Part shown: piece after piece, positions 19,407 through 30,277 of the stretch
Numbering within the stretch: position 1 is the first letter of the stretch
Layout of the letters: the number at the start of each line of letters is the position of its first letter
Source: Pseudomonas kilonensis
GTDB lineage: Bacteria > Pseudomonadota > Gammaproteobacteria > Pseudomonadales > Pseudomonadaceae
Assembly: GCF_001269885.1 (NCBI RefSeq)
Contig: NZ_LHVH01000014.1
Location: forward strand, 1 to 64,000
DNA: 64,000 nt
Direction: 5' to 3'
Translations under genes and position numbers: made by a program
Notes under the pieces: model-generated
Database searches by the model: none
What the model saw: only the letters and a program-made list of their open reading frames with translations
What the model was told of the DNA's origin: nothing

Positions 19407-20185
19407 GCACATTGCCGGACCTCGACATTGCCCTGGTCCAGACCACCCTGGCCTGGCACGACCGCCGGGCCAACCTGGAACATTTCGAAGCGTTGCTGGA
19501 GCAGGCACGCGGGGCCGATTTGATCATCCTCCCGGAAATGTTCACCACGGGTTTCTCCATGGAGTCCGAGACCCTGGCGGAGCCGGAGAACGGCCCGACG
19601 CGCCAATGGCTCAAGGCCCAGGCGGCGAAGCTGGACGCAGTGATTACCGGCAGTGTGATCATCCAGGCCGCTGACGGCAGCCATCGCAATCGCCTGCTCT
19701 GGGCGCGGCCGGATGGAGAAGTGCTGCATTACGACAAGCGCCATCTGTTTCGCATGGCGGGGGAGCACAACCACTACACCCCGGGTGAGCGACAGGTGCT
19801 GTTCGAGCTCAGGGGCTGGCGGATTCGTCCGCTGATTTGCTACGACCTGCGCTTCCCGGTCTGGAGCCGCGATGCCGAGGACACCGACCTGCTGCTGTAC
19901 ACCGCCAACTGGCCCGGGGCGCGGCGTCAGCATTGGAACCGGCTGTTGCCGGCCCGGGCGATCGAGAACCTGTGCTACGTGGCGGCGGTAAACCGTGTCG
20001 GTACCGACGGCAAGGGCTTCGCCTATACCGGTGACAGCCAGGTATTGGATTTCCAGGGCGAGAGCTTGCTCAGCGCCGGTGAGGCGGATGGTGTGTTCAA
20101 GGTGTGCTTGAACGCAGCGGACCTGGCGGCGTATCGCACGCGGTTTCCGGCGAACCTGGATGCCGACTCGTTCGAATTCATCTAA
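19394..20185 (+). CDS. Omega-amidase (YafV/Nit2-like nitrilase-superfamily hydrolase)
   Basis: This 263-residue carbon-nitrogen hydrolase shows the catalytic triad context: Glu in IILPEMFTTGFSME, Lys in YDKRHLF and Cys in LICYDLRFPVWSR. NWPGARRQHWNRLLPARAIEN is also family-typical. YafV and Nit2 hydrolyse alpha-ketoglutaramate to 2-oxoglutarate and ammonia. The start overlaps the aminotransferase stop (ATGCGTGATTTGA), which strongly suggests one transcript and one pathway. Other nitrilase-family amidases remain possible. Confidence 0.85.
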   Translation: MRDLSTLPDLDIALVQTTLAWHDRRANLEHFEALLEQARGADLIILPEMFTTGFSMESETLAEPENGPTRQWLKAQAAKLDAVITGSVIIQAADGSHRNRLLWARPDGEVLHYDKRHLFRMAGEHNHYTPGERQVLFELRGWRIRPLICYDLRFPVWSRDAEDTDLLLYTANWPGARRQHWNRLLPARAIENLCYVAAVNRVGTDGKGFAYTGDSQVLDFQGESLLSAGEADGVFKVCLNAADLAAYRTRFPANLDADSFEFI

Positions 20186-20253
20186 CTGAAACGTTTCAAC
20201 CCTTCAGGAACGGTGTTGCGTGCCGATAACCGGTCAGCCAAGGAGAAGTCCCT

Positions 20254-20670
20254 ATGACCAGCATCAGCGCAACCACCGTCAACCCGTACCCGACGTCGGC
20301 CCCTAAAGTCTCTATCAAGGGGGCGGAAGAGGAAAAAGCGGTCAGCCCTGTCGCCTCGACTGAAACCGATGATGACAAAGACAAGACACTGCAGGTCGAT
20401 ACCCGTGGCGCAAACGTCGCCGGTGCGGGTGCCGAGGCGGGTGGCAGCATCATCGAACAGTTGAAGAAGCAGATCGAGCAGGCCGAAAAACTATTGGCCC
20501 AGCAGCAGGCCCAACTGGCCCGCGTGCAGAAGAGCCAGGCCAGCGAAGAGCAGAAAGCCCAGCAGGCCATGGCCCTCCAGACCCAGATCATGGGCACCCA
20601 GGCGACATTGCAAACCCTGCGGGCATCGTTGCTGCAGGCGATGACCATCTCGATCGATACCCATGCCTGA
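20254..20670 (+). CDS. Hypothetical small coiled-coil protein
   Basis: I do not recognise a function for this 138-residue product. It opens with a Ser/Thr/Pro-rich stretch (MTSISATTVNPYPTSAPKVS). It then has a charged region and a strongly predicted helix from about 65 to 115 rich in Gln, Lys, Glu and Ala (IIEQLKKQIEQAEKLLAQQQ), typical of a coiled coil. A good AAGGAG ribosome site precedes the ATG, and codon use matches its neighbours, so I believe it is expressed. No signal peptide or membrane segment is visible. Confidence 0.7.
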   Translation: MTSISATTVNPYPTSAPKVSIKGAEEEKAVSPVASTETDDDKDKTLQVDTRGANVAGAGAEAGGSIIEQLKKQIEQAEKLLAQQQAQLARVQKSQASEEQKAQQAMALQTQIMGTQATLQTLRASLLQAMTISIDTHA

Positions 20671-20689
20671 CATCTCGGTCGTCTAGTAG

Positions 20690-20792
20690 GGCCCCTTCGC
20701 GAGCAAGCCCGCTCCCACAGGAGATTTCTGCCAGACACAGAGTTTGTGTCCGCCGCAGATCCATTGTGGGAGCGGGCTTGCTCGCGAAGAGG
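20690..20792. repeat. REP pair (GTGGGAGC family)
   Basis: Inverted arms TTCGCGAGCAAGCCCGCTCC and GGAGCGGGCTTGCTCGCGAA lie on either side of about 50 bp, between the coiled-coil gene and the leuA terminator. Confidence 0.9.
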
Positions 20793-20824
20793 TCGGAACA
20801 GCCACCCCAAAATCAAGCCAAATA

Positions 20825-20860
20825 AAAAAGGCCCCAGGGTTCACACCTCGGGGCCTTTTT
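20825..20860 (-). terminator. Rho-independent terminator of leuA
   Basis: AAAAAGGCCCC (20825-20835) pairs with GGGGCCTTTTT (20850-20860), 17 bp past the leuA stop on the reverse strand. T tracts on both sides suggest action in both directions, also stopping transcripts from the small gene at 20254. Confidence 0.9.
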
Positions 20861-20877
20861 GATTTTTCAGCGACCGA

Positions 20878-22557
20878 TCAGGCCGCCTTGGCTTCCGGCT
20901 GGCTCAGCGACCGGTTCAGTGCACTGAACAGCGCCTTGAAGCTGGCGGTGGTGATGTTTTCATCGATGCCCACGCCGTGCACTGCACGCTCGCCGTTTAC
21001 CCGCAGTTCGATGTACGCCGCCGCCTTGGCATTGGTGCCGGCGCCGATGGCGTGTTCGTTGTAGTCCATGATCTCCACCGGAATTGGCAGGCCGGCCACC
21101 AGCGCTTCCAGCGCGCCGTTGCCCTTGCCGCGCCAGTGCAGGTTGGTCTCGCCCTGGCCCTTGCTCGCCACTTCCACTTCCACGGCGCTGTTGCCGTTTT
21201 CTTCCTGCAGGCGATGGCTGACCAGCGCGTACGGAGTGTTGGCTTGCAGGTATTCACGCTGCAGCAAGGCGTGGATCTGCTGGGCCGTCATTTCCAGGCC
21301 CAGGCGATCGGTTTCGCGCTGTACCACCTGGCTGAATTCGATCTGCATGCGACGCGGCAGGCTGATGCCGTATTCCTGTTCCAGCAGGTAGGCGATGCCG
21401 CCCTTGCCCGACTGGCTGTTGACGCGAATCACTGCCTCGTAGCTGCGGCCGATGTCGGCCGGGTCGATCGGCAGGTATGGCACTTCCCACAGACCGTCCG
21501 ACTTCTGCTGGGCGAAGCCTTTGCGGATGGCGTCCTGGTGCGAGCCGGAGAACGCGGTGTGGACCAGGTCGCCAACGTACGGATGACGCGGGTGCACCGG
21601 GATCTGGTTGCATTCCTCGACCACTTTGCGCACGCCGTCGATGTCGGAGAAGTCCAGCCCGGGGTTGATGCCCTGGGTGTAGAGGTTCAGCGCCACGGTC
21701 ACCAGGTCGACGTTACCGGTGCGTTCGCCGTTGCCGAACAGGCAGCCTTCGACACGGTCGGCGCCGGCCATCAGGCCCAGCTCGGTAGCGGCCACGCCGG
21801 TGCCACGGTCGTTGTGGGTGTGCAGGCTGATCAGCACGCTGTCACGACGGGTGATGTTGCGGTGGAACCACTCGATCTGGTCGGCGTAGATGTTCGGCGT
21901 GGCGACTTCCACGGTAGCGGGCAGGTTGAGGATCACCTTGCGCTCGGGCGTCGGGTTCCAGACTTCGATCACCGCGTCGCAGACTTCCTTGGCGAATTCC
22001 AGCTCAGTGGCGCTGAAAGTCTCTGGCGAATACTCGAACTGCCACTGGGTTTCCGGCTGCTGCGCGGCGTATTTGACGAACAGCTTGGCCGCGTTCACCG
22101 CGATTTCCTTCACGCCTTCCTTGTCCTGGTTGAACACGATGCGGCGGAACGACGGGCAGGTGGCGTTGTACAGGTGGACGATGGCTTTTTTCGCGCCGCG
22201 CAGGGATTCGAACGTACGGGCGATCAGGTCTTCACGGGCCTGGGTCAGCACCTGGATGGTGGTGTCGTCCGGGATGTGGCCTTCTTCGATGAGGGTACGC
22301 ACGAAGTCGAAGTCGGTTTGCGAAGCGGCTGGGAACGAGGCTTCGATTTCCTTCACGCCCACCGCGACGAGGGTTTTCCAGAAGCGCAGCTTCTTGACCG
22401 CGTCCATCGGCTCGATCAGCGACTGGTTGCCGTCGCGCAGGTCGGAGCTGCACCAGATCGGCGCGGCGGTGATGGTCTTCGACGGCCAGGTGCGATCCGG
22501 CAGGTTGATGGTCGGGAAGGCACGGTATTTGGAAGACGGGTCTTTGAGCATGCTCAT
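20878..22557 (-). CDS. leuA: 2-isopropylmalate synthase LeuA
   Basis: LeuA condenses 2-ketoisovalerate with acetyl-CoA, the first committed step of leucine synthesis. The catalytic TIM barrel shows [17 protein letters not shown] near residues 35-51 and the [17 protein letters not shown] metal-binding region. The C-terminal part after about residue 430 is the leucine-binding regulatory domain. At 559 residues this is the longer form of the enzyme. The ATG is preceded by AAGGAT. A short Leu-rich frame lies upstream and may regulate it. The gene is alone, with its own terminator. Confidence 0.96.
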   Translation of the reverse strand: MSMLKDPSSKYRAFPTINLPDRTWPSKTITAAPIWCSSDLRDGNQSLIEPMDAVKKLRFWKTLVAVGVKEIEASFPAASQTDFDFVRTLIEEGHIPDDTTIQVLTQAREDLIARTFESLRGAKKAIVHLYNATCPSFRRIVFNQDKEGVKEIAVNAAKLFVKYAAQQPETQWQFEYSPETFSATELEFAKEVCDAVIEVWNPTPERKVILNLPATVEVATPNIYADQIEWFHRNITRRDSVLISLHTHNDRGTGVAATELGLMAGADRVEGCLFGNGERTGNVDLVTVALNLYTQGINPGLDFSDIDGVRKVVEECNQIPVHPRHPYVGDLVHTAFSGSHQDAIRKGFAQQKSDGLWEVPYLPIDPADIGRSYEAVIRVNSQSGKGGIAYLLEQEYGISLPRRMQIEFSQVVQRETDRLGLEMTAQQIHALLQREYLQANTPYALVSHRLQEENGNSAVEVEVASKGQGETNLHWRGKGNGALEALVAGLPIPVEIMDYNEHAIGAGTNAKAAAYIELRVNGERAVHGVGIDENITTASFKALFSALNRSLSQPEAKAA

Positions 22558-22646
22558 GGGGAAATCCTTATTGTCGTGGCCGGAAAAAGGCGGCCTGCCG
22601 GTGGTTCGATGGGGGTGGCTTCACAGCCGGGACGAGGTGCCGCGAT

Positions 22647-22724
22647 TCAGCCCGGCAGTCGTGCGCTGACGAGGCACAGGCTGCGGTGCTGGCGAAGCTG
22701 AATGAGGGTGTGAGAGGTTTTCAT
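22647..22724 (-). CDS. Candidate leucine-rich leader peptide of leuA
   Basis: A 25-codon reverse-strand frame (ATG at 22724, stop 22647) lies 89 bp before leuA. It begins MKTSHTLIQL and ends LCLVSARLPG, with five leucines and a GAGG stretch just before the ATG. Its position and composition are those of an attenuator leader that senses charged tRNA-Leu. I could not draw a convincing terminator/antiterminator pair in the following GC-rich stretch, so the mechanism is inferred. Confidence 0.5.
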   Translation of the reverse strand: MKTSHTLIQLRQHRSLCLVSARLPG

Positions 22725-22898
22725 GCCCTCAACCCTAACCGCGTGGGGAGAGGATCGCAAGCAGTCGGAAAAAATTGAGAGAAGTTCTGCTTTTAGGCGG
22801 GTTTGCGAGATTTAATCGCGTGACTATCAGGTATTTGTAGTTTTATTGCGTCGATGCTTGTCACTCGGCAATCCATGGCGAAGAGTTGCGATGCCGCT

Positions 22899-23000
22899 GG
22901 CCCTTTCGCGAGCAAGCCCGCTCCCACAGGGGAATGTGGATGATTTCAGAATCAACGCTGTACCTGTGGGAGCGGGCTTGCTCGCGAAGAGGCCAGTAGC
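22899..23000. repeat. REP pair (GTGGGAGC family)
   Basis: Inverted arms at about 22905-22930 and 22968-22990 flank a short spacer, between the leuA leader region and the M23 gene end. The rest of this 457-bp gap holds the candidate leader and, at 22725-22895, AT-richer sequence likely to contain the leuA promoter. Confidence 0.9.
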
Positions 23001-23014
23001 CTCACCGCAAAAGC

Positions 23015-23836
23015 TCAGGGTTGGAAAGCGCCGATAAAAATCGCCGGATCCACCCGCGCATCGTTCAGGCTGATGTTCCAGTGCATGTGCGGCCCGGTCG
23101 CGCGGCCGGTGGCGCCGACCTTGCCCACCACGGTGCCCCGGGCCAGTTGCTGGCCGACCTTCACGTCGATCTTTGACATGTGGCAGAACATGCTGATGAA
23201 GCCCTGGCCATGGTCGACGAACACGGTGTTGCCATTGAAGAAGTAATTGCCGGTGAGGATCACCTTGCCGGCGGCCGGGGTCTTGATCGGCGTGCCGGCG
23301 GGCACGGCGAAGTCCAGGCCGGCGTGGGGGTTGCGTTCTTCGCCGTTGAAGAAGCGGCGCACGCCGAACTTGCTCGACAGCGGGCCGTTGACCGGTTTGT
23401 CCAGCAACAGGTTGCTGGGGATGTTCGGGCTGAAGCTGCGGTAGGCCTTCAGTTGCACCGCCAGTTCGGCCTCGATGCGTTTGAGGTCCGCCGGGTTCGG
23501 GTTGACCTGGCGCTTGTTCTTCAGGGTGATGTGTTGCTCCGGGTACTTCTTGTAGCCGACCACGAACGGCTGGGTGCCGCCGCCACTGCTGATCTGTTGC
23601 GTGCCGGGCTGCACCGTCAGCGGGATACCGACAATCGCCAGCCAGTTGTCCTGTTCCTTGACCACCAGCACCGGCTTGCCCTGGTAACTGGCTTTCGGTG
23701 CCTTGGCGGCGCTGCCCAGGTCCACCACGGCCACGCCGCCGGGCACCGGCTTGTTCAACAGGCGGGTGATGTAACTGTCGGCGTGGGCGTTGAAGCTCAG
23801 GCACAGCAAGAGCAAAGGGGCGAGATATCGCGGCAT
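23015..23836 (-). CDS. M23-family peptidase / LytM-domain protein
   Basis: This 273-residue exported protein has a signal peptide (MPRYLAPLLLLCLSFNAHA, cut near residue 19). Its C-terminal LytM/M23 domain shows the zinc motif NPHAGLDFAVPAGTPI and the GPHMHWNISLND segment with the paired histidines. Such proteins cut peptidoglycan cross-links in the periplasm. With the key His and Asp visible, catalysis is plausible. The ATG lies 3 bp beyond the xseA stop, so it is the downstream gene of an xseA transcript. Confidence 0.88.
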   Translation of the reverse strand: MPRYLAPLLLLCLSFNAHADSYITRLLNKPVPGGVAVVDLGSAAKAPKASYQGKPVLVVKEQDNWLAIVGIPLTVQPGTQQISSGGGTQPFVVGYKKYPEQHITLKNKRQVNPNPADLKRIEAELAVQLKAYRSFSPNIPSNLLLDKPVNGPLSSKFGVRRFFNGEERNPHAGLDFAVPAGTPIKTPAAGKVILTGNYFFNGNTVFVDHGQGFISMFCHMSKIDVKVGQQLARGTVVGKVGATGRATGPHMHWNISLNDARVDPAIFIGAFQP

Positions 23837-23839
23837 GAA

Positions 23840-25219
23840 TCAATCCAGTAAAGAAAGGGTGACCGGCGTCAGGTGATTGTCTTCGACGCGCACCAGCAAT
23901 TCGCCTTCGCCGAGCTTGGCGGTCAGGCGCTGGCCGGTCTGGGTTTGCCCGGCACTGCGGATCGCCTGGCCGCGTTCGTCGAGCAAAATGCTGTAGCCGC
24001 GGCCGAGGGTCGCCAGGGGGCTGACGATGTGCAGCGTCTGCATCTGGTTGTGCAATTGCACGCGGCGCGTCTTGAGGCCTTCGCGCATGGCCCGGGGCAG
24101 GCGTTCGGCCAGGCTGTCCAGGCGCTGGCGCAGCAAGGCCAGTTGCCGGCCCGGATGTTGCCCGGCCAGGCGGGTTTCCAGGCGGATCAGGCGTTCGCGG
24201 CGGGTATTGAGGCTGCGTTCGAACGCCCGGCGCATGCGCATGTCCAGGTCGTCGAGGCGTTGGGCTTGCTGGCGCAGGCGTTCACCGGGGTGGCGCAGGC
24301 GTCGGGTGAGGCCCTCGAGGCGCAGTTGATCGCGCATCAGCCGGTCACGCATGCGCATCACCAGTCGGCGATGCAGGCTTTCGACCCGACGCACCAGGTC
24401 GCCGGCATCCGGCGCCAGCAGTTCGGCGGCGGCGGACGGGGTCGGGGCGCGGACGTCGGCGACGAAATCGCTGATGGATACGTCGGTTTCATGGCCCACG
24501 GCGCTGACGATCGGCGTGACGCAGGCATCCACCGCCCGGGCCACGGCTTCTTCGTTGAAGCACCACAAGTCTTCCAGCGAACCGCCGCCCCGGGCCAGGA
24601 TCAGCGCATCGAAACCACGGGCGTCGGCCAGCTTCAGGGCGCGGACGATTTGTGCGGTGGCTTCGCGACCTTGCACGGCGGTGGGGATCAGCGTCAGGGC
24701 AATCTGCGGCGCGCGGCGGCGGAACACGCTGATGATGTCGCGGATCACCGCGCCGGTGGGCGAGCTGATGATGCCGATGCGTTGCGGATGGGCCGGCAGC
24801 GGCACCTTGCGCTCGGCACTGAACAGGCCTTCGGCGCTGAGTTTTTCCTTCAAGGCATCGAAGGCCAGGCGCAGGGCGCCATCGCCGGCCGGCTCGACGG
24901 TGTCGAGGATCAACTGATAGTCGCCACGGCCTTCGAACAGCGAGACCTTGCCGCGCACTTTCACCGCCAGCCCGTCCTTCAAGGCCTGGCGCACCCGCGC
25001 GGCATTCTGCCGGAACAGCGCGCAACGCACCTGGGCGCCACTGTCCTTGAGGGTGAAGTACACATGGCCAGAGGCCGGGCGGGCGAGGTTGGAGATTTCG
25101 CCCTCGACCCAGATGTTGCTGAACACGTCTTCGAGCAACACCCGCGCACGGCCGTTGAGCTGGCTGACAGTCAGGACTTCGCGGTCCAGGCCCAGTCGGG
25201 CAAAGGGATCTTTAATCAT
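23840..25219 (-). CDS. xseA: Exodeoxyribonuclease VII large subunit XseA
   Basis: XseA with XseB forms exonuclease VII, which degrades single-stranded DNA from both ends. The N-terminal OB fold contains LLEDVFSNIWVEGEISN and SGHVYFTLKDSGAQVRC. The catalytic core includes ISSPTGAVIRDI, ILARGGGSLEDLWCFN and SAVGHETDVSISDFVADVRA. A long charged, Arg-rich helical region follows from about residue 280. I use ATG 25219 (MIKDPFARLG), three codons inside the longest frame, giving 459 residues. xseB is not in this window. Confidence 0.95.
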   Translation of the reverse strand: MIKDPFARLGLDREVLTVSQLNGRARVLLEDVFSNIWVEGEISNLARPASGHVYFTLKDSGAQVRCALFRQNAARVRQALKDGLAVKVRGKVSLFEGRGDYQLILDTVEPAGDGALRLAFDALKEKLSAEGLFSAERKVPLPAHPQRIGIISSPTGAVIRDIISVFRRRAPQIALTLIPTAVQGREATAQIVRALKLADARGFDALILARGGGSLEDLWCFNEEAVARAVDACVTPIVSAVGHETDVSISDFVADVRAPTPSAAAELLAPDAGDLVRRVESLHRRLVMRMRDRLMRDQLRLEGLTRRLRHPGERLRQQAQRLDDLDMRMRRAFERSLNTRRERLIRLETRLAGQHPGRQLALLRQRLDSLAERLPRAMREGLKTRRVQLHNQMQTLHIVSPLATLGRGYSILLDERGQAIRSAGQTQTGQRLTAKLGEGELLVRVEDNHLTPVTLSLLD

Positions 25220-25290
25220 GGGCGGCATGATAAGGGGATTCGCAGGGGAATCTCCATGTGTACAGATAATTCCTCCTGTGCACTGCCTGT

Positions 25291-25399
25291 CAGACCTAGC
25301 GCCTTCGCGAGCAAGCCCGCTCCCACAGGTACAGCATCAATCTTGAAATCGCCGATATCCCCTGTGGGAGCGGGCTTGCTCGCGAAGGCGCTAGGTCTG
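25291..25399. repeat. REP pair with perfect 39-bp inverted arms
   Basis: The segment 25291-25329 is the exact reverse complement of 25361-25399, separated by 31 bp. The symmetry extends beyond the usual REP core into the flanking CAGACCTAGCGCC. It lies between the divergent xseA and the permease gene. Confidence 0.95.
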
Positions 25400-25470
25400 T
25401 CACCACAAATGCTGGATATGCCCCCGACCTCTGGCTAAAGTCCCCGCTCTCCTCATCAAGGAAGTGCCGG

Positions 25471-26238
25471 ATGAATCTTCTCCCATGGCTGGGCCAATGG
25501 GCCTTCGCCCCCATGGAATGGCTGGTGATCGGCTCGGCCATTGCCCTGGCCTACATCGTGTTCGGCATTGCCGGGTTCGGCACGGCGCTGGTGGCCGCGC
25601 CCATCCTGCTGCTGTTCATGCCGCTGTCGAAAATCGTCCCGCTGCTGGTCTTGCTCGATTTCGTCGCGGCCTTCGGCAACTTGCTGCCCTCGCGCCGAGA
25701 TGTGTCCCGGCCGGAGCTGCTGCGGTTGCTGCCGTGCATGGCACTGGGTTGCACCCTCGGGGTGATTTTCCTGCTCAACCTCAAGTCCGATCTGTTGTTG
25801 CTGTTGATGGGGCTGTTCATCAGCTGCTATGCGATCTACAGCCTGTTGATAAAAACCCGGCCGACGCAGTTGTCAGCGCGGTGGGCGTTTCCGATGGGCA
25901 CGGTGGGCGGGATGTTCGGCGCGTTGTTTGGCAGTGGCGGCTTTTTATATGCCATCTATCTGAACAGTCGCTTGCCCAAGGACGCGGCCCGAGCCACGCA
26001 AAGTGCCCTGATCAGTTGCAGCACCGTGGTGCGCCTGAGCCTGTTTATCGTGGCCGGGGTGTATGCCGAGCTACCCTTGTTGGTACTGGCGCTGTGTTTG
26101 TTGCCGGCCATGGCGCTGGGGTTGTGGGTAGGGCGTCGCTTGACCATGAAGATGTCGCGAGAGGCATTCGTGCGGCTGGTCACCTGGCTGGTGCTTGCCA
26201 GCGGCCTCGCGTTGATCGGGCGCTACCTGAGTGCTTGA
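25471..26238 (+). CDS. TauE/SafE-family membrane permease
   Basis: This 255-residue membrane protein has about eight hydrophobic segments and the internal two-fold pattern of the TauE/SafE (DUF81) family: GIAGFGTALVAAPILLLFMP near the N-terminus and GMFGALFGSGGFLYAIYL in the second half. Family members are proposed exporters of sulfonates, sulfite-derived anions or related small acids. The substrate here is unknown. The ATG is preceded by AAGGAAG. No transport partner or regulator is adjacent. Confidence 0.85.
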   Translation: MNLLPWLGQWAFAPMEWLVIGSAIALAYIVFGIAGFGTALVAAPILLLFMPLSKIVPLLVLLDFVAAFGNLLPSRRDVSRPELLRLLPCMALGCTLGVIFLLNLKSDLLLLLMGLFISCYAIYSLLIKTRPTQLSARWAFPMGTVGGMFGALFGSGGFLYAIYLNSRLPKDAARATQSALISCSTVVRLSLFIVAGVYAELPLLVLALCLLPAMALGLWVGRRLTMKMSREAFVRLVTWLVLASGLALIGRYLSA

Positions 26239-26308
26239 CCTGGCCCTGCCAGGGATTAAGCTGCCGGCCTTTGATCAGACCCTGCCAGGGAAACAGCCAG
26301 GCCTCGCC

Positions 26309-26857
26309 ATGAACTCGCAAAGCATCATCGTTCCGAAAATTTCCACCCTGCCGGTCCACGAGCCTCGGGCCCGGGCGATCGTGCGCTGGTTGGTGCGCAA
26401 GAATATCGTCGAAGAACAACTGACCACCTGCGGGCGCACTGGCAGTCGCATGGCCCACGCCATCGCCTCCGGTGCCCGCGAGGTGGTCATGCACCCCGAA
26501 GCCTTGCCGTTCGGTGAGGCGATCAATGGCCTGGAGATCATCACCAAGCGCTGCATCTATACGCCGGCCAAGGGCTTTCTCGAAGAAGCCGGTTGCGCCG
26601 AGTGCCGCAAGGAAGTCGGCGAAGCGCTGTTCGAAAGCCTGGAAGACTGGATGCCGGCGCGCACCGACAACTTCACCTGCCCCGAATGCGGCCATGAAGA
26701 TGACATCAACGGCTTCCTGTTCCTGCAGCCCTGCGGCTTTTCCAACCTGGGGTTCATCTTCAACAATTGGCTGGAGGCGGGGTTCAAGCAGGACTTCCTC
26801 GATGAATTCGCCGATTGGCTCGACCAGCCGGTGAGTTGGGTGAAGGTGGAGTTGTAG
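26309..26857 (+). CDS. Conserved hypothetical protein with two CxxC pairs
   Basis: I do not recognise a characterised family for this 182-residue protein. It carries CAEC (C96, C99) and CPEC (C124, C127), spaced as in a zinc ribbon. Nearby are a basic N-terminal stretch (HEPRARAIVRWLVRKN) and an acidic, aromatic C-terminus. No signal or membrane segment is seen. I place the start at ATG 26309, downstream of two CCCTGCCAGGGA palindromes; the longer frame overlaps the permease. The name 'sugar ABC transporter ATPase' sometimes used for such proteins has no support here: no Walker motif is present. Confidence 0.75.
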   Translation: MNSQSIIVPKISTLPVHEPRARAIVRWLVRKNIVEEQLTTCGRTGSRMAHAIASGAREVVMHPEALPFGEAINGLEIITKRCIYTPAKGFLEEAGCAECRKEVGEALFESLEDWMPARTDNFTCPECGHEDDINGFLFLQPCGFSNLGFIFNNWLEAGFKQDFLDEFADWLDQPVSWVKVEL

Positions 26858-26876
26858 ATAGGTACACCACAGGATG

Positions 26877-27013
26877 CTTTTGTGGCGAGGGGATTTATCC
26901 CCGCTGGGCTGCGCAGCAGTCCCCAAGCAGTCGACTCAATCTGCCAGATGTACCGCATGGTCTGGGTTTAGGGCCGCTTCGCGCCCCAGCGGGGATAAAT
27001 CCCCTCGCCACAG
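26877..27013. repeat. Inverted pair of a second REP family (GGGGATTTATCCCC)
   Basis: TGTGGCGAGGGGATTTATCC at the left and its complement at the right flank a spacer that itself contains a CTGCGCAGCAG hairpin. This family differs from the GTGGGAGC repeats and recurs at about 36750 and 48773. It occupies most of the 293-bp gap before guaB. Confidence 0.85.
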
Positions 27014-27072
27014 GGTTTGGTGTACAACAAGAATTGTTGGTTTTAGCCCGTCAATCAGCCCGGCAATAATAG

Positions 27073-28620
<1,548 letters not shown>

Positions 28621-28644
28621 GGCCTTCAGCAAAACGTTAATCAC

Positions 28645-28666
28645 CGGGGCTGTTCATTCAGCCCCG
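28645..28666 (+). terminator. Stem-loop between guaB and guaA
   Basis: CGGGGCTG (28645-28652) pairs with CAGCCCCG (28659-28666) around TTCATT, followed by AGTTGTTTC. It is a weak terminator at best and may tune guaB against guaA expression. Confidence 0.5.
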
Positions 28667-28699
28667 AGTTGTTTCTGATTCACTACATGAGAATGAGTC

Positions 28700-30277
28700 A
28701 TGGCCCTCGACATTCACGCTCACCGCATCCTGATCCTCGACTTCGGTTCCCAGTACACCCAGCTGATCGCCCGCCGCGTGCGTGAAATCGGCGTGTACTG
28801 CGAATTGCATCCGTTCGATATGGATGACGAAGCGATTCGCGAATTCGCGCCTAAAGGCGTCATCCTCGCCGGCGGCCCCGAGTCCGTGCACGAAGCCGAC
28901 AGCCCGCGCTGCCCGCAAGCCGTGTTCGACCTGGGCGTGCCCGTCTTCGGTATCTGCTACGGCATGCAGACCATGGCTGAACAGCTGGGCGGCAAGGTCG
29001 AAGGTTCGGACCTGCGTGAGTTCGGTTATGCCCGCGTTGACGTAGTCGGCAAGAGCCGCCTGTTGGACGGCATCGAGGACCACGTCGACGCCGACGGCCT
29101 GTTCGGCCTGGACGTGTGGATGAGCCACGGTGACAAGGTCACCAGGATGCCGGAAGACTTCCACATCCTGGCCAGCACCCCGAGCTGCCCGATTGCCGGC
29201 ATGTTCAACGATGATCGCCGTTACTACGGCGTGCAGTTCCACCCTGAAGTGACCCACACCAAGCAGGGCGGTCGCATCCTGTCGCGCTTCATCCTCGACA
29301 TCTGCGAGTGCGAAGCCCTGTGGACCCCGTCGAAAATCGCTGAAGACGCCATTGCCCAAGTCCGTGCTCAAGTCGGTACTGACAACGTGCTGCTCGGCCT
29401 GTCTGGCGGCGTTGACTCCTCGGTGGTTGCCGCATTGCTGCACAAGGCCATTGGCGATCAGCTGACCTGCGTCTTCGTCGACAACGGCCTGCTGCGCCTG
29501 CACGAAGGCGAGCAAGTGATGGCCATGTTCGCCGAGAACATGGGCGTCAAAGTGATCCGCGCCAACGCCGAAGAGCAGTTCCTGAACAACCTGGCCGGCG
29601 AGTCCGACCCGGAGAAAAAGCGCAAGATCATCGGCCGCACTTTCATCGACGTGTTCGATGCCCAGTCCAACAAGCTGGACAACATCAAGTACCTGGCCCA
29701 GGGCACCATCTACCCCGACGTGATCGAGTCGGCCGGCGCCAAGAGCGGCAAGGCCCACGTGATCAAGTCCCACCACAACGTCGGTGGCCTGCCGGAAGAG
29801 ATGAACCTCAAGCTGGTCGAGCCGCTGCGCGAACTGTTCAAGGACGAAGTGCGTCGCCTGGGTCTTGAGCTGGGCCTGCCGTACGACATGGTCTACCGCC
29901 ACCCATTCCCGGGCCCGGGCCTGGGCGTGCGGATCCTCGGCGAAGTGAAGAAGGAATACGCCGACCTGCTGCGTCGCGCCGACCACATCTTCATCGAAGA
30001 ACTGCGCAAGGCCGACTGGTACCACAAGGTCAGCCAGGCCTTCGTGGTGTTCCAACCGGTGAAGTCGGTGGGCGTGGTCGGCGATGGCCGCCGTTACGCC
30101 TGGGTCGTGGCCCTGCGTGCCGTGGAAACCATCGACTTCATGACCGCGCGCTGGGCACACCTGCCGTACGAGCTGCTGGAAACCGTTTCCGGGCGCATCA
30201 TCAACGAAATCGAAGGTATTTCTCGCGTGACGTACGACGTGTCGAGCAAGCCGCCGGCGACGATTGAGTGGGAGTAA
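28700..30277 (+). CDS. guaA: GMP synthase (glutamine-hydrolysing) GuaA
   Basis: GuaA aminates XMP to GMP. The N-terminal class I glutamine amidotransferase has its nucleophile in [10 protein letters not shown] and the His/Glu pair in [11 protein letters not shown]. The ATP-pyrophosphatase domain starts with the [17 protein letters not shown]-loop. The dimerisation domain ends [17 protein letters not shown]. Length is 525 residues. In other bacteria the 3' end of guaA is a known attachment site for genomic islands; I see no integrase or att repeat here. Confidence 0.98.
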   Translation: MALDIHAHRILILDFGSQYTQLIARRVREIGVYCELHPFDMDDEAIREFAPKGVILAGGPESVHEADSPRCPQAVFDLGVPVFGICYGMQTMAEQLGGKVEGSDLREFGYARVDVVGKSRLLDGIEDHVDADGLFGLDVWMSHGDKVTRMPEDFHILASTPSCPIAGMFNDDRRYYGVQFHPEVTHTKQGGRILSRFILDICECEALWTPSKIAEDAIAQVRAQVGTDNVLLGLSGGVDSSVVAALLHKAIGDQLTCVFVDNGLLRLHEGEQVMAMFAENMGVKVIRANAEEQFLNNLAGESDPEKKRKIIGRTFIDVFDAQSNKLDNIKYLAQGTIYPDVIESAGAKSGKAHVIKSHHNVGGLPEEMNLKLVEPLRELFKDEVRRLGLELGLPYDMVYRHPFPGPGLGVRILGEVKKEYADLLRRADHIFIEELRKADWYHKVSQAFVVFQPVKSVGVVGDGRRYAWVVALRAVETIDFMTARWAHLPYELLETVSGRIINEIEGISRVTYDVSSKPPATIEWE

